From: Undaria pinnatifida
Lineage: Eukaryota; Sar; Phaeophyceae; Laminariales; Alariaceae
Length of the DNA: 64,000 bases
Assembly (NCBI GenBank): GCA_012845835.1
Contig: JABAKD010000027.1
Span: 13,004,487 to 13,068,486 of the forward strand
Direction of reading: 5' to 3'
Part shown: positions 63,035 through 64,000 of the stretch, piece by piece
Layout of the letters: each line of letters starts with the position of its first letter
How positions within the stretch are numbered: the stretch's first letter is position 1
Notes under the pieces: generated by a model
What the model was told of the DNA's origin: nothing
Database searches by the model: none
Seen by the model: only the letters and a program-made list of their open reading frames with translations
Translations under genes and position numbers: made by a program

Positions 63035-64000
63035 GGTAGATTCGCCAAGGTTCCATATTCCCCTCCACGCCAGTGCAAAACCTCGGGAAGTTAAACCTAC
63101 GTACTATTAGTTCGTATTATTATACGAAACTATTTTTGGGCCCTCAGAACTGATTTTTTTAGGGCGATAATAATACGAGATTTACTCGGTGGAACGGCCA
63201 AAAACACCTGTAGATCCGTCAGGATGCTCCCCGTAGGCTTCCTAGCTAGATAGAGCTTTCTTTGCGTGTCTCCAAGGTCGTAGTTTTACCATTCGTCCAA
63301 TTTACCAGTTCTTCTGACGACATGACGATTTTTAGCCAAAATCCTCAGAGTTCCTTTATTTTCGGCCCCAGTTCTGACCAACAATAATACACATTGAAAA
63401 ATGATTGGTTGCGCCAATATTAAAAACAGCCCCCTACAAGAACGAAGGGCTGCTCCAGAAAGCCCTCGAAAAACTACAGGGTGGATCCTGACGGGTGCAT
63501 CCGCCCGTGTTATTGACAGTACAGCCGAGTAAAGTAGGTATGCTTGGCTTAGAATTAAGTTCGTCTGGGCAAGCCAAACGGATATTTCTCATAATAATAG
63601 TTGGGTTTTGCAGGAGAGCCCCCCCCCTGCCGCTTAGACCGGTGAAAATAAACTACGGCACTTGTTGTGACAATTAATTACCGATGTTTGTGTAGAGCTA
63701 GACTATTTTTACCGCAGTAGTATCCTACGGAAAAAAAACATGAGTCCGCCAAGACGTACTGTGGGGTATTCGTAATTCGTATGCTTAAGGCAGTGAGTGA
63801 CCGGGGAATGTCTCATTCTGTTGCCAGCACGACTACCCAATATATATTATAGTATTTGTTTTATAAGCTAACAAACGACGTCCATTAATTTCCATGTACG
63901 AATTATTGTCATTTTTTAACAAACTGAAGAAGGTATTTCTGTTTTTCGGGAGGATACACATATATATGGGGGGTGTTTAACTTCAAATAATACATACATG
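63035..64000. other. Right-edge stretch, nothing assigned
   Basis: AT-rich, short inverted TACTATTAGTTCGTATTATTA segments near 63100; no exon or shared repeat recognised. Confidence 0.4.

Noticed and set aside
1-64000. Retroelement, endogenous virus, Polinton or CRISPR content
   Set aside because: No reverse transcriptase, integrase, capsid or polymerase motifs, no paired long terminal repeats and no regularly spaced repeat-spacer array were seen.

Overview
This window is nuclear DNA from an intron-rich eukaryote. Exons are short (38-770 nt) and joined by GT-AG and a few GC-AG introns of 0.4-7 kb. The introns are packed with microsatellites, inverted-repeat elements and tRNA-like repeats. 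An N-terminal eight-cysteine module with the CCN..CG pattern and donors of the GTGCG/GTGAG type suggest a stramenopile, most likely a brown alga. That assignment is inference, because no marker gene settles it. I found no bacterial operon, rRNA, CRISPR array, reverse transcriptase or virus-like gene.

Four genes can be rebuilt exon by exon with matching splice phases. (1) On the minus strand at 926-9903 lies part of an ATAD3-like mitochondrial AAA+ ATPase: coiled coil, membrane segment and the lead-in to the ATPase. The ATPase core lies beyond the left edge and the first exon was not found. (2) On the minus strand at 12457-14861 lies a three-exon gene for a secreted protein whose C-terminal half resembles the S74/intramolecular chaperone (ICA) fold. 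(3) On the plus strand, starting 660 bp away and diverging from gene 2, a 14-exon gene at 15522-36327 encodes a complete glycoside hydrolase family 47 (class I alpha-1,2-mannosidase) domain. It carries an unusual N-terminal extension of about 560 residues. One in-frame TAG closes its sixth exon. (4) On the plus strand at 40471-56247, a five-exon gene encodes a secretory or type I membrane protein. It has a beta-rich ectodomain, a Thr/Pro mucin-like stalk and a C-terminal membrane segment; stalk and anchor lie in different frames. A broken duplicate of its promoter and first exon lies at 59.5-60.5 kb.

The rest is repeat landscape: (GGGTC)n-bearing repeats at seven places, several miniature inverted-repeat families in many copies, a G-rich element present three times, a cluster of tRNA-like SINE heads in opposed orientation, and a 2.4 kb array of palindromic CCATGGGT units containing a perfect 151-bp duplication. 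The three complete genes all look like secretory-pathway proteins (N-glycan trimming, a self-processing or trimerising secreted protein, and a mucin-like surface protein). ATAD3 belongs to the mitochondrial inner membrane. No shared pathway is proven.
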